NCBI GenBank assembly: GCA_902614085.1
Contig: CACMJS010000005.1
Location: forward strand, 27,780 to 91,779
Direction of reading: 5' to 3'
Origin: an uncultured Alphaproteobacteria bacterium
Lineage (GTDB): Bacteria; Pseudomonadota; Alphaproteobacteria; HIMB59; GCA-002718135
Length of the DNA stretch: 64,000 nucleotides
Positions 38,285 to 45,881 of this stretch are shown piece by piece (the first letter of the stretch is position 1; each line of letters begins with the position of its first letter). Made by a program: the position numbers and the translations under genes. The notes beneath the pieces are model-generated. The model did no database searches. It saw nothing but the letters and a program-made list of their open reading frames with translations, and had not been told where the DNA came from.

Positions 38285-39445
38285 ATGAAAATAAAAACAA
38301 AATTAACAAAAATAGGTAGAAATCCTCTTAAACAAAAAGGGTTTATCAACCCTGGTACCTATAAAGGTTCTACAATGATCTTTAATACATATAAAGATTA
38401 CTTAAACGATATTAAAAATTTTGATGATAGAACAACATATTATGGAATAAATAAAAATCCATTTCATAAGCAGTTAGAAGACAGTATTTCTTTATTATAT
38501 AACTGCAATGATACAGTATTATCACCATCAGGATTAGCCTCTATAGTTATTCCTTTTTTTACTTTTTTAAAATCTGGTGATGAAGTTTTAATAAATGATA
38601 GTGTTTATAGTCCTACTAGAACTTTTTGTGAAGACATTCTTAAACAGTATAATGTTAAAATAAAATATTTTCATCCCACAAAAAATATTAATAATTTTCA
38701 GAAATTAATTACCAATAATACTAAGCTAATTTATTTAGAATCTCCAGGTACAGCAACTTTTGATATTATTGATATACCTTTCATTACAAAAATTGCTAAA
38801 AAAAACAAAATACCAACTGTTATGGATAATACTTGGGCTTCACCATTATTTTGTAATCCAATTAAGTTAGGTATTGATATTATTATTGATGCTGGAACTA
38901 AATATATAAACGGCCACTCAGATGTATTAATTGGTTTTGTTTCGTCTAATAAAAAATATTCCAAAAAAATAAGAACAGCTTCAAAAACTTTAGGCATATG
39001 TCCTGGTTCAGAAGAAGTTTATTTAGCAATTAGAGGATTGCCAACACTTGAAATTCGAATGAGAGAAATTGAAAAAAATGCTTTGTTAATGGCAAAATAT
39101 TTACTCGATCATGATCTTGTATCTGATGTATTTCATCCAGCATTACCCCATACAAAAAATCATAAAATATGGAAAAGAGATTTCTCTGGTAGCACAGGCT
39201 TATTTTCATTTATGCTAAAAAAGAAATATTCAAATAATCAAATTGAAAAATTTTTTAACAAACTTAAAATATTCAAATTGGGATACAGCTGGGGTGGATT
39301 TGATAGTCTCATTACCTTTCCTCCATTAGATAAAAGAGAGTTTAAAAATAGAAATACTGGAACTTTAATTAGATTGTATTGTGGATTGGAAGACATTGAT
39401 GATCAAATGAAAGATGTTAAAAATGCATTAAAAATTTTAAATTAA
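38285..39445 (+). CDS. metC: Cystathionine beta-lyase-type PLP enzyme
   Basis: Second Cys/Met-metabolism PLP enzyme in the window, 387 residues. The lysine lies in DAGTKYINGHSD. The N-terminal region (NPLKQKGFINPGTYKGST) resembles the alphaproteobacterial MetC group, which cleaves cystathionine to homocysteine, rather than the MetB-like enzyme at 1504. The ATG at 38285 is preferred to a TTG six bases earlier. It is divergent from aapJ (about 160-base gap) and followed without gap by the TSUP gene. Confidence 0.85.
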   Translation: MKIKTKLTKIGRNPLKQKGFINPGTYKGSTMIFNTYKDYLNDIKNFDDRTTYYGINKNPFHKQLEDSISLLYNCNDTVLSPSGLASIVIPFFTFLKSGDEVLINDSVYSPTRTFCEDILKQYNVKIKYFHPTKNINNFQKLITNNTKLIYLESPGTATFDIIDIPFITKIAKKNKIPTVMDNTWASPLFCNPIKLGIDIIIDAGTKYINGHSDVLIGFVSSNKKYSKKIRTASKTLGICPGSEEVYLAIRGLPTLEIRMREIEKNALLMAKYLLDHDLVSDVFHPALPHTKNHKIWKRDFSGSTGLFSFMLKKKYSNNQIEKFFNKLKIFKLGYSWGGFDSLITFPPLDKREFKNRNTGTLIRLYCGLEDIDDQMKDVKNALKILN

Positions 39446-40180
39446 ATGGATTTTTATTTTTATATTTTTGCATCATTGGGAGTTTTTGTATTTGGTTTAT
39501 CTAAAGGTGGTGTACCTGGTCCAATAGCGATGTTAGCTGTTCCTGTTATGTCTTTTGCGATGAGTCCTTTACAGGCTGCTGGTATTTTGTTGCCACTTTT
39601 AATTATAATGGATTTTTCAGCAATCTACTTGTATTGGAAAAAATGGATAAATAGTATTTTAAAAATTATAATACCAGCATCTATAATTGGTATTTTATTT
39701 GGAACTCTAACATTTGAATTTACGAACGAAGATCAAATAAGAATAATGGTTGGTGTTATATCTATAATTTTTGTTCTAGTTTCATTTATTCAGAAAAATA
39801 ATTATTTGCTTAAACCAACCAAAATTAAAGGTTACTTTTGGTCGTCTGTTGCTGGATATACTAGTTTTTTAATTCATGCAGGAAATCCGCCTATAAACTT
39901 TTATATGCTTCCACTAAAGCTAGATAAAATTTCATTTATTGGAACAATGACATTGGCATTTATGGTTATCAATCTTGTTAAATTATTTCCATATTATTTT
40001 GTGGGATTGTTAGCACCTTCAAATCTTATGATTTCTCTCTATTTACTTCCATTAGCTTTTATTAGTGTTTTAATTGGTTACTTTGTACAAAAAAGAATTC
40101 CAGAAAAATTATTTTTTAATATTGTTTATGTTTTGCTTTTTTTGAGTGGATGTAAATTAATATACGATGGAATAATTTAA
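39446..40180 (+). CDS. TSUP/TauE-SafE family transporter
   Basis: Inner-membrane protein of 244 residues with about eight helices. The N-terminal GLSKGGVPGPIAMLAVP and the second-half repeat IHAGNPPINFYMLP are TauE/SafE hallmarks. Members export or take up sulfite, sulfonates or other small organic anions. Its ATG is the base after the metC stop, so the pair is cotranscribed. This fits, but does not prove, a sulfur substrate. Confidence 0.85.
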   Translation: MDFYFYIFASLGVFVFGLSKGGVPGPIAMLAVPVMSFAMSPLQAAGILLPLLIIMDFSAIYLYWKKWINSILKIIIPASIIGILFGTLTFEFTNEDQIRIMVGVISIIFVLVSFIQKNNYLLKPTKIKGYFWSSVAGYTSFLIHAGNPPINFYMLPLKLDKISFIGTMTLAFMVINLVKLFPYYFVGLLAPSNLMISLYLLPLAFISVLIGYFVQKRIPEKLFFNIVYVLLFLSGCKLIYDGII

Positions 40181-40193
40181 ATTATATAGATAG

Positions 40194-40610
40194 CTAAATT
40201 TTTGTTTTATAATCAGCTCTTTTAGTTTTTCTAAAACCAAAGGGACCAGGAATAAATAATGTCATGGTATTTGTATTTGGTTTTAAATCAACTCTATGTA
40301 AATGATCTGCTGATCTAAAACCAATGTAACCTGGTGGCCTCCAAAATTTACCTTTATTAGTAGTTTCCCAATAACCACCTTTTAAAATAATTGTTATATA
40401 AGGACAAAGATGATTATGAACTCCTTCACCATGATCATCATCTAACATTTTATGAATTAAGATATTAAATGGAAACCATTTGGGTCTTTTTCTAAATAAT
40501 AAATAATATCTTTCCATCCATGGTTTGGCCTTATTAAATTCTGGATGTGAAGGGCCTCTGTCCAATACAATTTTTTTTCTTCCTAATTTTTCAAGTATTT
40601 TTAAAATCAT
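40194..40610 (-). CDS. Cupin-fold protein of unknown function
   Basis: A 138-residue protein. Residues about 60-120 form a cupin barrel: EGVHNHLCPYITIILKGG gives a metal-binding HxH (HNH) segment, and a second His lies in HLHRVDL. The N-terminus is basic. Similar small cupins occur in phages and marine bacteria without known activity. Its ATG overlaps the nucleosidase stop (ATGA), so it belongs to the operon of the sugar-like genes at 40607-43798. Confidence 0.65.
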   Translation of the reverse strand: MILKILEKLGRKKIVLDRGPSHPEFNKAKPWMERYYLLFRKRPKWFPFNILIHKMLDDDHGEGVHNHLCPYITIILKGGYWETTNKGKFWRPPGYIGFRSADHLHRVDLKPNTNTMTLFIPGPFGFRKTKRADYKTKI

Positions 40611-41137
40611 ATTTTTAATTGAGGATATAACTCAGAAAATAATTTAGCTCCTTTTGAACAATTATCAATCCAATCATTATTTGAATTTTCATTTGCATAA
40701 TCAGAAATATATTTGAAACATTTAAATCTAATATTATATAATTTGCATACTTTAGCAAAAGAGTAAGCTTCCATATCAACAATATCACAATCTATTTCTA
40801 CTGATGATTGAACAAAACTATCTCCTGATGCACATATATACCCCTCATTAGAATATGTAATTTTTGATATAGGATCAAAAGGAGTTTCGCCTAATTTAAA
40901 GTTCATTAGACCTCTTGCATCCATATCTCTTTGAACAAATTTCGTGCATTCTACTAATCCTGATAAGTTTTTCTTTGTTGAACCAGCTGTTCCATAATTA
41001 ATTATTTCATTAGGTTGAAATTTTGAAATTAATTTCATAATTTTGATTGTAGCATTTATCTTTCCAACACCTGAATAGTGGAAATCTTTAAGATTTGGAG
41101 TTTCTTCCTTAAGTGCTGCAATAAAAATTTGTCCCAT
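40607..41137 (-). CDS. MTA/SAH nucleosidase-like protein
   Basis: Short (176-residue) member of the PNP/UDP phosphorylase superfamily of nucleosidases. Residues that align with the E. coli MTA/SAH nucleosidase catalytic set are E12 (ALKEETP), E123 in VDMEAYSF and D146 in ISDYAN. GTAGS (49-53) and SGDSFV (104-109) form the ribose/phosphate region. It is about 55 residues shorter than E. coli Pfs. Likely products are adenine plus a 5-substituted ribose, from MTA, SAH or 5'-deoxyadenosine. Its ATG overlaps the aldolase stop by one base. Confidence 0.78.
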   Translation of the reverse strand: MGQIFIAALKEETPNLKDFHYSGVGKINATIKIMKLISKFQPNEIINYGTAGSTKKNLSGLVECTKFVQRDMDARGLMNFKLGETPFDPISKITYSNEGYICASGDSFVQSSVEIDCDIVDMEAYSFAKVCKLYNIRFKCFKYISDYANENSNNDWIDNCSKGAKLFSELYPQLKI

Positions 41138-41967
41138 TAATTTGGACCAATTTGTTTTATAATTTTTTTTGTAACTTTTGTTAAATCTTGAATCGTAGGT
41201 TTTAGTAATTGCAATCTATCATATGTTTTAGGATTATTTTTAAGATTTTTTCTCAAAGCTTCCCCAAATGTCATTCTAATTTCAGTGCCAATATTTAGTT
41301 TTGCTACTTTTGTTTTTCTTGCTAGTTTTTTTCTTTGCTCTACAGGAATTCCACTACTACCATGAAGAACTAAAGGGATTTTAGTTTTTGATTCAATTAA
41401 ATTAATTTTGTTGAAATCAATACTCGCTTTTTTTGAAGTTTGTAAATGAGTATTACCAACTGAAATTGCCATTGCATCAATATTACTTTTGTTTGCAAAA
41501 GATACAGCATCTTCAATATTAGTACCTTCTGAAATTTTACCATTATCATAACCTACAAAACCTATTTCTCCCTCAACAGAAATATTATGTTTGTGGGCTC
41601 TTGAAGCAATTTTTTTACTAATTTTTATATTTTCTTTTAAAGTTAATTTAGAACCGTCAAACATTACAGATGTAAAGCCACTATCAATCCCTTCATAACA
41701 TTCATCTAAAGTATATCCATGATCAACATGACAACAAATATTCGTTTTTGTTTGGCTTGCTAAGTATCTAAACATTTTTCCTAATATAGAAATTGGTGTA
41801 TGCGCTCTACATGAAGGGCCAGCTTGCAAAATAATCGGAATTCCAGTTTCATCAGCGGCTTGAGTAAAAGCTAGGGCATCATCCCAACCTAGTACAACTA
41901 AACCTGCTACAGCATAATTATTTTTATTTGCATCATTTAAAATTTTTTTTAAATTTACAGCTGTCAT
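41137..41967 (-). CDS. iolJ: Class II fructose-bisphosphate aldolase-family enzyme (IolJ-like)
   Basis: Zinc aldolase of 276 residues that would cleave a ketose phosphate to DHAP plus an aldehyde. Zinc and catalytic residues sit in HVDHG (80-84), VEGEIG and LHGSSGIP. In context with IolB and IolC types the expected substrate is 5-dehydro-2-deoxygluconate 6-phosphate, giving malonate semialdehyde and DHAP. A related 5-deoxy-ketose phosphate is possible. It starts directly after the iolB stop (41968) and overlaps the nucleosidase start. Confidence 0.82.
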   Translation of the reverse strand: MTAVNLKKILNDANKNNYAVAGLVVLGWDDALAFTQAADETGIPIILQAGPSCRAHTPISILGKMFRYLASQTKTNICCHVDHGYTLDECYEGIDSGFTSVMFDGSKLTLKENIKISKKIASRAHKHNISVEGEIGFVGYDNGKISEGTNIEDAVSFANKSNIDAMAISVGNTHLQTSKKASIDFNKINLIESKTKIPLVLHGSSGIPVEQRKKLARKTKVAKLNIGTEIRMTFGEALRKNLKNNPKTYDRLQLLKPTIQDLTKVTKKIIKQIGPN

Positions 41968-42810
41968 TTATTTGTATTTAGCAATCATATCCTTAATACC
42001 TGGAATTGTTTCTACTTGATAAGCATGCTCAGGTTGAAAAAATTGGACAAGAGATCTTTGAGATAGTCCTCCAAGAATTGTAAAATAATACATCTCATAT
42101 CCAGGTGCTACGACACATGGATGATAGCCTGTTCTAATCATAATGGTAGACCCATCAATTATATGTTCAGCTTTGCCAACTTTATCATCAACTTGCTGAA
42201 ACATCTGAAAACCAAATCCATTATTAGGTTTAAATCTGTAATTATATGTTTCATCATGCCTAGTTTCATGAGGTAGACGATCTGTATCATGCTTATGAGG
42301 TGGAAAACCCGACCAACCTCCCTGTCCTACAGTATAAAGTTCATTACAAAGCAATCTTCCAACTTTATCATGATGCTTAGCACCTAAAATATGTTTAATT
42401 TTTCTATGAGTTTTTGTATCATCAGAGCCGTACTGAACTAAATCAATTTCATTTTCTCGAACAGCAAATGGTTCAAGAGTTTTGTCATACTTTGCGCCAG
42501 CAATAAAAATTTCTGAATTATCTACTAAAGAGGTAAATTGAGCTTTTGTATTAGACGGAACATAAACACCTTCTGGCTCCCCATCCCACACATCTACTTT
42601 TCTAGTCCCTAATGAATCAACTTTTATTCCTTCAATTTCTACATCAATTGTTCCAGTAGCAGGTACTATACATGTTTCATAACCAGGTGTTTGATATTCA
42701 AAAGATTGATCTTTATTTAATTTTACTATGTTAAAATAATTTAAAGGGACTCTACTGTCTTCAATATCTACAATTGGCTTGTTCTTATTATCAAATGGTG
42801 GAATATGCAT
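41968..42810 (-). CDS. iolB: 5-deoxy-glucuronate isomerase-family protein (IolB)
   Basis: Bicupin isomerase converting 5-deoxyglucuronate to 5-dehydro-2-deoxygluconate in inositol catabolism. It has 280 residues. The metal motif is FPPHKHD (H172, H174) and TGYHP lies at 227-231, both characteristic of IolB. The ATG at 42810 is chosen because AAGGAG precedes it at the right distance; an ATG five codons upstream contains that site. It begins one base after the iolC stop. Confidence 0.85.
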   Translation of the reverse strand: MHIPPFDNKNKPIVDIEDSRVPLNYFNIVKLNKDQSFEYQTPGYETCIVPATGTIDVEIEGIKVDSLGTRKVDVWDGEPEGVYVPSNTKAQFTSLVDNSEIFIAGAKYDKTLEPFAVRENEIDLVQYGSDDTKTHRKIKHILGAKHHDKVGRLLCNELYTVGQGGWSGFPPHKHDTDRLPHETRHDETYNYRFKPNNGFGFQMFQQVDDKVGKAEHIIDGSTIMIRTGYHPCVVAPGYEMYYFTILGGLSQRSLVQFFQPEHAYQVETIPGIKDMIAKYK

Positions 42811-42811
42811 A

Positions 42812-43798
42812 TTATTCTCCTTCATTAATTTTATTATATTTCATAAACTCTAAAATTTCATTTAAATTTGGCATTGCTGGCGCACAACCAACTTTTGTTA
42901 CTACAATAGCTGCAGCGGCTGAACCTATTTCTATAGATCTTTCTAAATCATTAGTCTTTAAAATTGATCCAATTAATGACCCCATAAATGCATCACCTGC
43001 TCCAGTTGGTTTCAAGGGCTTAACGGGAAATATTCCCTTTTTAATTACTTTGTTCATTGCAAAAGTAATAGAGCCTTTTTCACCTTTTTTATAAATAATT
43101 AAGCTTACTTTTTTAGCTAATTGTCTAGCATGATCCAAACCATTGTTATAATCACCAGCTAAAACTCCAAACTCATGATCATTTCCAACTACACCACTAC
43201 ATTTACTTGCTGCTAAATTATAAACTTCTTTTGCTTTATTTGATGACTCCCAAGTATATGGTCTATAATCGATGTCCATAATTACAGGAATATTATTTTT
43301 ATTTGCTATATCTAAAGCATATAAAGTAGCACTTCTCGAAGGCTCAGCGGCTAAAGAAGTTCCAGTAATTAATAAACAATCAAAACTTTGTATATTAGCA
43401 TTTTCAACATCATCTTTATTTAAAAATAAATCAGAAGCTTTATGTCTATAAATAATTGACTGATGATCTTTAACTGTGGTTTCAACAATAGCGAAAGAAA
43501 TTCTTGATTCATTTTTTTCAAATTCTACTAATTTGTTTTTAACGCCATAATGATTTAGTTGATTAATAGCCAATTTACCTAAAGCATCATCAGATACTCT
43601 GGTCAGTAAATTACAATTACCTCCAAATAAAGTTAATTGGACACCCATATTTGCGGAAGATCCTCCTAGATGAGTAACAAAGGATTTGGCGTTTTCAGTT
43701 TTAGTCCCCGGTGGATCTGGATAAATATCAATCCCAGCTCTACCTATGAGTAAAAAATTATTTTTTTGAATTTTCGAAATTAAAAATTCAAAAGACAT
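42812..43798 (-). CDS. iolC: 5-dehydro-2-deoxygluconokinase-like PfkB kinase (IolC)
   Basis: Ribokinase/PfkB-fold sugar kinase of 328 residues. The PfkB signature 2 with the catalytic base is PTGAGDAFMGSL (GAGD, 266-269), and the N-terminal GGSSANMGVQL and signature 1 region match IolC. It lacks the C-terminal DUF2090 domain fused to IolC in many alphaproteobacteria. It is the first gene of the five-gene operon and follows the GFA gene by 4 bases. Confidence 0.85.
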   Translation of the reverse strand: MSFEFLISKIQKNNFLLIGRAGIDIYPDPPGTKTENAKSFVTHLGGSSANMGVQLTLFGGNCNLLTRVSDDALGKLAINQLNHYGVKNKLVEFEKNESRISFAIVETTVKDHQSIIYRHKASDLFLNKDDVENANIQSFDCLLITGTSLAAEPSRSATLYALDIANKNNIPVIMDIDYRPYTWESSNKAKEVYNLAASKCSGVVGNDHEFGVLAGDYNNGLDHARQLAKKVSLIIYKKGEKGSITFAMNKVIKKGIFPVKPLKPTGAGDAFMGSLIGSILKTNDLERSIEIGSAAAAIVVTKVGCAPAMPNLNEILEFMKYNKINEGE

Positions 43799-43802
43799 AA
43801 AA

Positions 43803-44144
43803 TTATTTATTTTTCATATCAATAAAGTCAGCATCATATTTAAAAGGATCAATTGAATCTATGCATCCAATATTTATTGCTGCCCCATTTGGATCACTTC
43901 TCCTATGATGATGAGTATAAATGCCACAAATCTTACAAAAAAAATGTTCAGCAATCATTGTATTAAATTTGTAAGAAGTTAGATTTTCTTTTCCTTTAAG
44001 AATATTTATTGCTTCTTTAGGAACCATACACATTTTAGCGTTTTTTCTTATACAAATAGAGCAGTTACACTGTTTAATGATTTCTAAGTCTGTTAAAACT
44101 TCTAATTGAACCGCTCCACAATGACAGTTTAAATTATATTTCAT
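43803..44144 (-). CDS. GFA/CENP-V-fold zinc protein
   Basis: Small (114-residue) member of the glutathione-dependent formaldehyde-activating-like family. The zinc cysteines are in NCHCGAV, CNCSIC and FFCKICG. The family name reflects one member; most are of unknown activity, and binding of glutathione-formaldehyde is not shown here. The ATG at 44144 is preferred because upstream codons would add a hydrophobic stretch alien to the family. It is probably cotranscribed with iolC 4 bases away. Confidence 0.82.
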   Translation of the reverse strand: MKYNLNCHCGAVQLEVLTDLEIIKQCNCSICIRKNAKMCMVPKEAINILKGKENLTSYKFNTMIAEHFFCKICGIYTHHHRRSDPNGAAINIGCIDSIDPFKYDADFIDMKNK

Positions 44145-44192
44145 TTTATTTAAGTATATTATAATATTTAATATAATTAAAGTTAATAAAAT

Positions 44193-44813
44193 ATGAATGA
44201 AAGCATGATTCAAGGTCAAATTATACGACCATTTTCACCAGCTATAGGCAAATATAAATTATCAGATGATACAATAACTATACTCAACAATCATATTGAT
44301 GAAATATTAAAAGATCAAAATAAAATTGATGAATTATACCATGGCAAACAATTAGCAGGTGAAATTAAATATGAAATTAGATTAACAAAAGAATTTCTTG
44401 ATCAAAATTTAAAAGATATTCTTTATAAATTTGTATTTAATTTTGTTAAATCAACATTACAAAAAGAAATTAAGAAATTTGATTTAAAATCTAGTTGGGC
44501 TGTTTGTCAATTTGAGAGTGATTATAATCCAATTCATTGGCATGATGGCCATCTGTCAGGAGTAATGTACACAAAAATGCCAAGGGACTTAGGCTCATCA
44601 TACAAAGATCAAAATAAGAATGGAAAAATTGCATTTATTCATGGATCAACACAGCTTTTAGTTTCCTCCGTGTATGATGTTAAACCTGAAGTTGGAGATT
44701 TATTTATATTTCCAAGTTATATGATGCATACAGTCTATCCGTTCTTTTCTGATGAGGAAAGAAGATCAATTTCTTTTAATGTATTTATAGATGAGGAAGC
44801 TTCGAGTTATTAA
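44193..44813 (+). CDS. 2OG-Fe(II) oxygenase-fold protein
   Basis: A 206-residue protein resembling the putative 2-oxoglutarate/Fe(II) dioxygenases common in marine bacteria and their phages. Iron-ligand candidates are the HxD pair in HWHDGHLSG and the distal His in MMHTVYPF, with an Arg in ERRSISFN for 2-oxoglutarate. The substrate is unknown. It is divergent from the GFA-family gene across 48 bases. Confidence 0.7.
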   Translation: MNESMIQGQIIRPFSPAIGKYKLSDDTITILNNHIDEILKDQNKIDELYHGKQLAGEIKYEIRLTKEFLDQNLKDILYKFVFNFVKSTLQKEIKKFDLKSSWAVCQFESDYNPIHWHDGHLSGVMYTKMPRDLGSSYKDQNKNGKIAFIHGSTQLLVSSVYDVKPEVGDLFIFPSYMMHTVYPFFSDEERRSISFNVFIDEEASSY

Positions 44814-44887
44814 ATTAACTTAGATAATTAATAATATTTTATAAAATTAATGGATAAATAAATCTTTTGATTATTTAATTAAAATAG

Positions 44888-45376
44888 TTAGTATTTAGAT
44901 TTTTTACCTTCACATTCATCCATAAGATCAAACATAGCATTCTCAAATCTACTTATTTCCACTAAAATTGGAAAAATAATTGTTTCTGAAGGTCCGGGAG
45001 AAATTCCAAACATCCATAAGCCATCAGATACATCTTCTCCATCTTCAGAATATAAATATACTTCTTGCACACCAGTTTCTCCATTTAGAACAAAATATTC
45101 AACTCCATCTTCACCTATTTGACTTGCAGCAGAATTCCATAAAGCTTTATTAAAATCATAAGTTGCTAATAAAGTAGACCCCATAAAATTTTGTGTATAG
45201 GTTATCACACAATCATCAATTTCGTAATCAATAGCAAAACTACTCCAACCTCCATCACCACCAATCATAAAACCTAATGCTTCATCAACAACAGCCTTAT
45301 TTGTTCGCGCATTTGAAACGGAGGTAAAAAATAAAATATAAATTAAAGTGATTAAGGAAAAAAATAATTTATTCAT
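44888..45376 (-). CDS. Secreted protein of unknown function
   Basis: About 162 residues beginning MNKLFFSLITLIYILFFT, a signal peptide with likely cleavage near SNA. The mature part is acidic with several aromatic-rich strands (FAIDYEIDDCVITYTQ, VEYFVLNGETGVQEVYLY) and two cysteines, which suggests a small beta-rich periplasmic domain. The ATG at 45376 gives a clean signal peptide; another ATG six codons upstream is possible. I do not recognise the family. Confidence 0.6.
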   Translation of the reverse strand: MNKLFFSLITLIYILFFTSVSNARTNKAVVDEALGFMIGGDGGWSSFAIDYEIDDCVITYTQNFMGSTLLATYDFNKALWNSAASQIGEDGVEYFVLNGETGVQEVYLYSEDGEDVSDGLWMFGISPGPSETIIFPILVEISRFENAMFDLMDECEGKKSKY

Positions 45377-45452
45377 ACGATATATTAATATCATTTTAAT
45401 TCTGAATATATAAGATTTTTAACAAAAAAAATATGTAATTTATGTTTTTAAT

Positions 45453-45528
45453 TGGCGCGCCCGAAATGATTCGAACATTTGACCTACCGCTTAGAAGGCG
45501 GTTGCTCTATCCACTGAGCTACGGGCGC
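45453..45528 (-). tRNA. tRNA-Arg (UCU)
   Basis: Complete cloverleaf on the minus strand. Acceptor GCGCCCG pairs with CGGGCGC, the anticodon loop is CUUCUAA with anticodon UCU, a T-arm with UUCGAAU is present, the discriminator is G and CCA is encoded. It lies in the 199-base gap between the NDUFS4-like gene and the secreted orphan. It reads AGA, a preferred arginine codon in this AT-rich genome. Confidence 0.97.
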
Positions 45529-45575
45529 ATAATTTGCATGTATCATAGTCTAAAAAATAAAGAAAGAAATTATAC

Positions 45576-45881
45576 TCAATGTGTCCAGGGCTCTTTTCTA
45601 TTTGTATCGAAATTTGCAGCGTAACTTTTTGGTTTAATTTTTCTTTGCTTTGGTTCCTCGACAAAATATTGATAATTATTATTTTTTGCCCATTCAATAG
45701 CTTGTTCTTTAGTATCAAAAAAAAGTTTAATTTGAGATTTGGTATCTAATGAACTATTCCAACCCATTAAAGAGTCTTTTACATTTTCTACTTCAGAAAT
45801 ATATTCAGCTAACCATAATTTAGTTTTTTTAAAACCTGATTGCATAGAAGTTTTTGAAGGTTTATAAATTTTTATAGTCAT
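45576..45881 (-). CDS. NDUFS4-like complex I accessory subunit
   Basis: A 101-residue homologue of the 18 kDa NADH dehydrogenase Fe-S protein 4, which stabilises complex I in alphaproteobacteria and mitochondria. The family core is recognisable in KIYKPSKTSMQSG at the N-terminus and in the conserved ending YAANFDTNRKEPWTH. It overlaps the acyl-CoA dehydrogenase stop by one base and precedes tRNA-Arg. The nuo operon itself is not in the window. Confidence 0.85.
   Translation of the reverse strand: MTIKIYKPSKTSMQSGFKKTKLWLAEYISEVENVKDSLMGWNSSLDTKSQIKLFFDTKEQAIEWAKNNNYQYFVEEPKQRKIKPKSYAANFDTNRKEPWTH

Noticed and set aside
45442..45624. Short plus-strand reading frame over the tRNA-Arg gene
   Set aside because: It is the antisense of tRNA-Arg (UCU) and of the end of the NDUFS4-like gene, with no ribosome binding site.
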